From Marinilabiliaceae bacterium JC017 (lineage in GTDB: Bacteria > Bacteroidota > Bacteroidia > Bacteroidales > Marinilabiliaceae): a stretch of DNA of 60,821 bases. A program made the position numbers and the translations under genes. The stretch is from NCBI GenBank assembly GCA_004296775.1, contig RHGE01000036.1:1-60821 (forward strand), given 5' to 3'. This document shows, piece after piece, positions 57,039-60,821 of this stretch. Numbering within the stretch: the stretch's first letter is position 1; every line of letters begins with the position of its first letter. The notes under the pieces are model-generated. The model ran no database searches and was not told where the DNA came from. It was given only the letters and a program-made list of their open reading frames with translations.

Positions 57039-58580
57039 ATGACGATGAAAAGAAAAACAAATATTTTAATTTACACTCTAATGGGTCTTTTTTATCTGGC
57101 TAGTTGTAGTGATAGTTTGACAGATAAAAACATCAACCCACTTGAGCCAGCTGAAACTAATCCTAAGTACTTATTACCCACAGCACAATCAATCATCATG
57201 GGTCATGTATTCAATAATGATGTGAATAGCAATATCACGATGATCAATGCCCAATATTTCTCACAAACAGATTACGCTGATGAAAGTAATTGGAATTTTC
57301 GAGAAGGAATGCTATCCAGCTATACAAGTGGATTTTATGATGCCATAAAACAACTGGATGAAATTAGAAGACTCTTGGATCTAGCAGAGGAAGGTGCATA
57401 TTCAAAAGAAGAATTAGCTTCATGGAATTTGGTTTTAACCACTCTTGAGACATATTGTTACCAAAATATCACTGATGTAAATGGCCCTGCTGTATATAGT
57501 GAAGCAATGGATATAAAACGTCCAACGCCGAAATATGATAGTCAAAAAGATATCTATAGTTCATTGTTGGAAAACTTGTCTCAAGCAATACAAGCATGTG
57601 ATGGCACTGTTAACATTAAGACAGGAGAGCAGGATATGATTTACAGCGGAGATATTTCGAAATGGCAAAAATTCGCTAACAGCATGCTCTTACGTTGTGC
57701 CATGCGGGTTATCGAAAGACCTGAATTAAATTCCGCCAAATACATTGCTATTGCAAGAGATACTAAAAATGGGGGCTTAATTAACTCTAACAATGACATT
57801 GCCGGACTAAAATATCTTGACAGTCCTTCCGGAAATCAAATGTATGAAAGCTCATACAATAATAGTTCACTTCCGTTGGTAGCGAGTAACACCATTTATG
57901 ACTTACAAGAAAAACTCAACGATCCGCGCATCGATTTATATTGGGAAAACCCATGGGGTGATAATGGAGGACTTAATTTCGGTAGTACAGGAAGTTGGTG
58001 GAGTTATAGCTGCATCAATCAGAGCATTATTGGATGGAAAAACAAATACAATGCAGGTGCCAGTTGGGCAGATCGCCCAACTGCAAATTTTCCAGGCATT
58101 TTCATTGATAAAGCAGAGGTAGACTTTTTCTTAAGTGAAGCGGCTGTCAGAGGTGTAATTTCAGACATTGATGCTACACAAGCTTATAATGATGGCATCA
58201 AAGCTTCAATAGAGTTTTATGCCAATTTCACGGATCCTAGCCTCGATTTATCCGATGAAATTGAAAGCTATATTGCAGGGGAATTAGTAAATCTAAATTT
58301 AGCTTCTTCGCCTGAAGACAAATTAGAAAGAATTGGCGAACAGAAATGGTTAGCACTTTGGTTACAAGGAGCAGAAGGCTGGACAGAAATTAGACGATTA
58401 GATTCTCCAAAATTGAACAGACCATCAAATCCTGTGAGCACAGTTTCTGATTTTCCAACCAGGTTAAAATTCTCTTCAAGAGAAAAAGATATCAATAGCG
58501 CAAATGTTAAAAAAGCCATTGAAATGATGGGACAATCAGAAGATTTATACACCACAAAACTTTGGTGGGATATAAAATAA
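57039..58580 (+). CDS. SusD/RagB-like outer-membrane lipoprotein (SusD_2 type)
   Basis: 513 residues. Lipobox YLASC (Cys23 counting from the first ATG; Met3 is an alternative start). The mature N-terminus (TDKNINPLEPAETNPKYLLPTAQS) is the SusD_2 pattern. TPR-like helices and a C-terminal EQKWLALWLQGAEGWTEIRRLDSP complete the fold. It is the partner of the SusC just upstream. A perfect terminator follows. The ligand is unknown. Confidence 0.9.
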   Translation: MTMKRKTNILIYTLMGLFYLASCSDSLTDKNINPLEPAETNPKYLLPTAQSIIMGHVFNNDVNSNITMINAQYFSQTDYADESNWNFREGMLSSYTSGFYDAIKQLDEIRRLLDLAEEGAYSKEELASWNLVLTTLETYCYQNITDVNGPAVYSEAMDIKRPTPKYDSQKDIYSSLLENLSQAIQACDGTVNIKTGEQDMIYSGDISKWQKFANSMLLRCAMRVIERPELNSAKYIAIARDTKNGGLINSNNDIAGLKYLDSPSGNQMYESSYNNSSLPLVASNTIYDLQEKLNDPRIDLYWENPWGDNGGLNFGSTGSWWSYSCINQSIIGWKNKYNAGASWADRPTANFPGIFIDKAEVDFFLSEAAVRGVISDIDATQAYNDGIKASIEFYANFTDPSLDLSDEIESYIAGELVNLNLASSPEDKLERIGEQKWLALWLQGAEGWTEIRRLDSPKLNRPSNPVSTVSDFPTRLKFSSREKDINSANVKKAIEMMGQSEDLYTTKLWWDIK

Positions 58581-58954
58581 AACAACTCATTTCATTAAAT
58601 GAACTCAATTAAGCTGCCTTAACAACCAAAGTTAAGGCAGCTTCTTTTTTATGCTCTCCCCTCATTAGCCACCCTAAAACACAAGGACGCTTTCCTTTCA
58701 TTAAACACAATTATCAATGTTATTTCTCATCCACAAAGAAATCTTTGCAGATAGATCCACCCGTTAAAAATAAAGCCTAAAAACCTCTTCTCAAGGCACA
58801 ATTATTTGCTTTTCCTGCCCCACTTTTGCCCACACACACCACACTCAATTAAAAAACAACCTATCTTCTTAAGATTTGTGATAAAAAAATGCCTCATTAG
58901 TATCGTTATTAAAAATCCAGAAGTTAAATTTGCTACTCGAAAAAAATAATTACA
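58581..58954. other. Spacer with terminator
   Basis: It contains the SusD terminator (58611-58643). The remaining ~300 bp show nothing recognisable. Confidence 0.6.
58611..58643 (+). terminator. SusD terminator
   Basis: A perfect 13-bp stem AAGCTGCCTTAAC/GTTAAGGCAGCTT with a 7-nt loop, followed by CTTTTTT. Confidence 0.9.
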
Positions 58955-59665
58955 ATGGGACGCGCATTTGAATATAGAAAGGCCAGAAAGCTGAAACGCT
59001 GGGGAACGATGGCCAAAACATTTACGAAAATTGGAAAAGAAATATCAATAGCCGTTAAACAAGGGGGACCTGATCCACACACCAACTCTCGGTTACGGGC
59101 AGCAATACAAAATGCCAAATCTGCCAACATGCCTAAGGATAATGTGGAACGAGCCATTAAAAAGGCATCCACCAAAGAGCAAAAAGACTATAAGGAAATC
59201 GTATACGAAGGATATGCACCCTTTGGCATTGCCATGATTATTGAAACAGCTACTGATAATCCGGTAAGAACAGTTGGGAATGTTAGATATTATTTCAGCA
59301 AGCATGGTGGCTCATTAGGCACCACGGGTTGCGTGGAATATATGTTTGAGCATAAATGCAACTTCAAGGTAAAAATGAAGGAAGGCATTGACCTTGAAGA
59401 ATTAGAACTTGAAATGATTGACCTGGATGTTCATGAAGTTTTTGAAGACGAAGGCCACATCATGATCTACGGGGAATTCGAATCTTTTGGACCGATCCAA
59501 AAATATCTTGAAGATCATGAATTCGAAATTGATAGTTCAGGCTTTGAACGTATTCCTCAAGAGACCAAATCACTTACTGAAGAACAAATGGTACAAGTTG
59601 ATAAAATGCTTGCCAAGTTCGAAGAAGACGAAGATGTAACCAATGTTTTTCACAACATTCAGTAA
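58955..59665 (+). CDS. YebC/PmpR-family regulator
   Basis: 236 residues, the usual length. It starts MGRAFEYRKARKLKRWGTMAKTFTKIGKEI, then GGPDPHTNSRLRAAIQNAKSANMPKDNVERAIKKA (~36-70), both highly conserved in YebC. Members bind DNA as transcription factors or, as shown for some, act at the ribosome on polyproline stalls. Cytosolic. It stands alone and ends at a terminator. The specific role here is not shown by context. Confidence 0.95.
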   Translation: MGRAFEYRKARKLKRWGTMAKTFTKIGKEISIAVKQGGPDPHTNSRLRAAIQNAKSANMPKDNVERAIKKASTKEQKDYKEIVYEGYAPFGIAMIIETATDNPVRTVGNVRYYFSKHGGSLGTTGCVEYMFEHKCNFKVKMKEGIDLEELELEMIDLDVHEVFEDEGHIMIYGEFESFGPIQKYLEDHEFEIDSSGFERIPQETKSLTEEQMVQVDKMLAKFEEDEDVTNVFHNIQ

Positions 59666-59681
59666 CAAATAAAACTTCTTA

Positions 59682-59719
59682 AAAAAAACGCGATACATGA
59701 AAATGCATCGCGTTTTTTT
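59682..59719 (+). terminator. YebC-gene terminator
   Basis: A perfect 13-bp stem made of an A run plus CGCGAT pairing with ATCGCG plus a T run, with a 12-nt loop. It starts 16 bp after the stop. Confidence 0.9.
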
Positions 59720-60821
59720 ATTCCCTCACTCTCCATGCTAAAACCCATCGCGTCAAAAACTTTTTATGACTCATCCCCATTCCTCGTTAGCTTTAAAAAG
59801 ATAAATCAGATCATCAGTAAAACAACCTGGTTACTTCCATCCGTATCTTTGACTAAGGAAAATAGTCTTCGGAAAAATAATGACCGTAAGGGTATATCTA
59901 TTCCAATAATAACCCAGACACAGAGTAATCGCAGGTTAATCCTCAATTCATCAATTTAATTTACGCTTAGGTCGCAACTTTTACCAACACGTTGTCCAAA
60001 TTGAATGTTGTATTTTAATTCATAATTCTAGGTGTTATGAAATTACCATTGAGTTTGATATAATTAGTGTCTCACGAGTGATATTGGTGTATTTATTGGC
60101 AAAATATTTTGGCGAGCAGTAAATCATCTTGATACTTTGTACTTGATACTTTTTACTTTTCTGGCTTGTCCAGGTTAGGTCTAATGACTATCATCTACCA
60201 AGTTCGCATTTACTCAACAAATGCGAAAAGGCCTTGATGTTGGGAAGCGCGGGAGCCGGTCAAATAAGCGAGCCGGCATAGGCGCGACGAAGATGAATGC
60301 GGGAATTCTGGCATGTGGGTTAGCAAAAATTCATCAAGGAGGTGGGTGGAAGCTTTTAATTGGAGCGAAGCGGAATTGAAAATCAGCGAAGCTAAATCAC
60401 GAACACCAAAATAAACACTCTGTGAGTAATTGACTAGACCTTTTTGCTTCGTTTTTGGGGCAATGCCAAAATATGAAGTAGGGTTTGGGACAACGTCCCA
60501 ATAAAACTATTCCTGAAGAACTAAAACTTATATATCAATTAACCCTCTTGTTAAGTTGTTATATTGGCGTCAATATGGCCAATGGCCATCTCTTACTATC
60601 ATATAACAAGGTACCGATTGCAAATCGATGCTAGCAGGAGCAAACGAGAAGTCGCCCTTGAATATATCGACACTATAACACATTAAACCAAATGACGAGT
60701 CGGACCATGATGTTGGGAAGCGGGGGAGCCGGTCATACCGATTAGTGATTAAAAAGACCACTTAATGCGCTTCGCTTTTAATTGGTCTTTAATCCCCGTT
60801 TTACGGGACTGTCCTTACGTC
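59720..60821. repeat. Gene-free end region with palindromic element cluster
   Basis: No supported gene. CTTGATA heptamers lie at 60128-60160. TTCGCATTT/AAATGCGAA forms a hairpin at 60203-60227. The GTCAAATAAGC element lies at 60236-60297. A GGAGCGAAGCGG loop sits between AATT arms near 60357-60382. TTGGGAC-AAC-GTCCCAA is at 60485-60501. A second, partial copy of the GATGTTGGGAAGCG start is at 60709-60735, joined directly to the 58-bp palindrome copy B at 60736-60793. Confidence 0.65.
60736..60793. repeat. 58-bp dispersed palindromic element, copy B
   Basis: 50/58 identity to 15001-15058, ungapped. ATTAAA...GACCA pairs with TGGTCTTTAAT (with a 2-nt bulge), and GCGCTTCGC sits near the apex. 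Its stem is more complete than that of copy A. Confidence 0.75.

Noticed and set aside
60570-60761. 63-codon minus-strand frame at the window end
   Set aside because: It overlaps the palindromic element cluster and shows no protein features.

Overview
The window reads as chromosomal DNA of a Bacteroidota bacterium, most likely a fermentative, (facultatively) anaerobic member of the Bacteroidales/Marinilabiliales side of the phylum. This rests on two SusC/SusD pairs, a PCMD-domain lipoprotein, a GLPGLI-like lipoprotein, the RsmI-like/YwbE/ftsK-lolA neighbourhoods, a PflB/PflA/FocA fermentation cluster, and a general lack of Shine-Dalgarno sequences. Genus and species cannot be fixed from the sequence alone.

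Layout. 0.4-13 kb: a sparse region with an acidic Cys-containing hypothetical protein, a SWIM zinc-finger protein, asnA, an MFS transporter, a PhnP-like metallo-hydrolase, a BASS-type transporter, an RsmI-like methylase, a YwbE protein and a membrane-fused Nudix hydrolase. Long intergenic stretches between them are full of short degenerate tandem repeats. 13.4-20 kb (minus strand): focA, pflA and pflB (pyruvate to formate plus acetyl-CoA, and formate export), then purC and phoH. 20-30 kb: a SAM-hydroxide adenosyltransferase overlapping mazG; an outer-membrane beta-barrel gene broken by one in-frame TGA; a PCMD lipoprotein; an exported acidic protein with six WMTDL-type repeats; marC; a GNAT/YoaP protein; a cation-chloride-cotransporter homologue; a YkgJ-type Cys-cluster protein. 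30-42 kb: an S9 peptidase, a carbamate kinase/ornithine carbamoyltransferase pair, a GLPGLI-like lipoprotein, ftsK, lolA, a methyltransferase and a small membrane protein. 42-47 kb: a Cu/Zn-type permease with a C-terminal HMA domain, then a cobalamin riboswitch controlling cobT-cobS-cobC-cobU (nucleotide-loop assembly of B12). 47-58.6 kb: two divergent SusCD pairs around a 1.4-kb gene-free, AT-rich spacer. 59-60.8 kb: a YebC-family regulator and a cluster of dispersed palindromic elements at the window end.

The gene content is mostly ordinary. The unusual feature is the intergenic DNA. At least ten loci carry degenerate tandem repeats with different sequences, many with a period of 7 bp or a multiple of it (7, 14, 21, 42), others of 8, 9, 10 or 23 bp. 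At least four dispersed element families also recur within this one window: a bipartite ~120-bp element, a GTCAAATAAGC-containing hairpin element, a 58-bp GCGCTTCGC palindrome and a TCTATTATCTAA element. Together with the WMTDL-repeat protein and the nonsense-interrupted porin-like gene, these are the best candidates for undescribed biology. No CRISPR array, tRNA, rRNA, transposase or phage gene was recognised.
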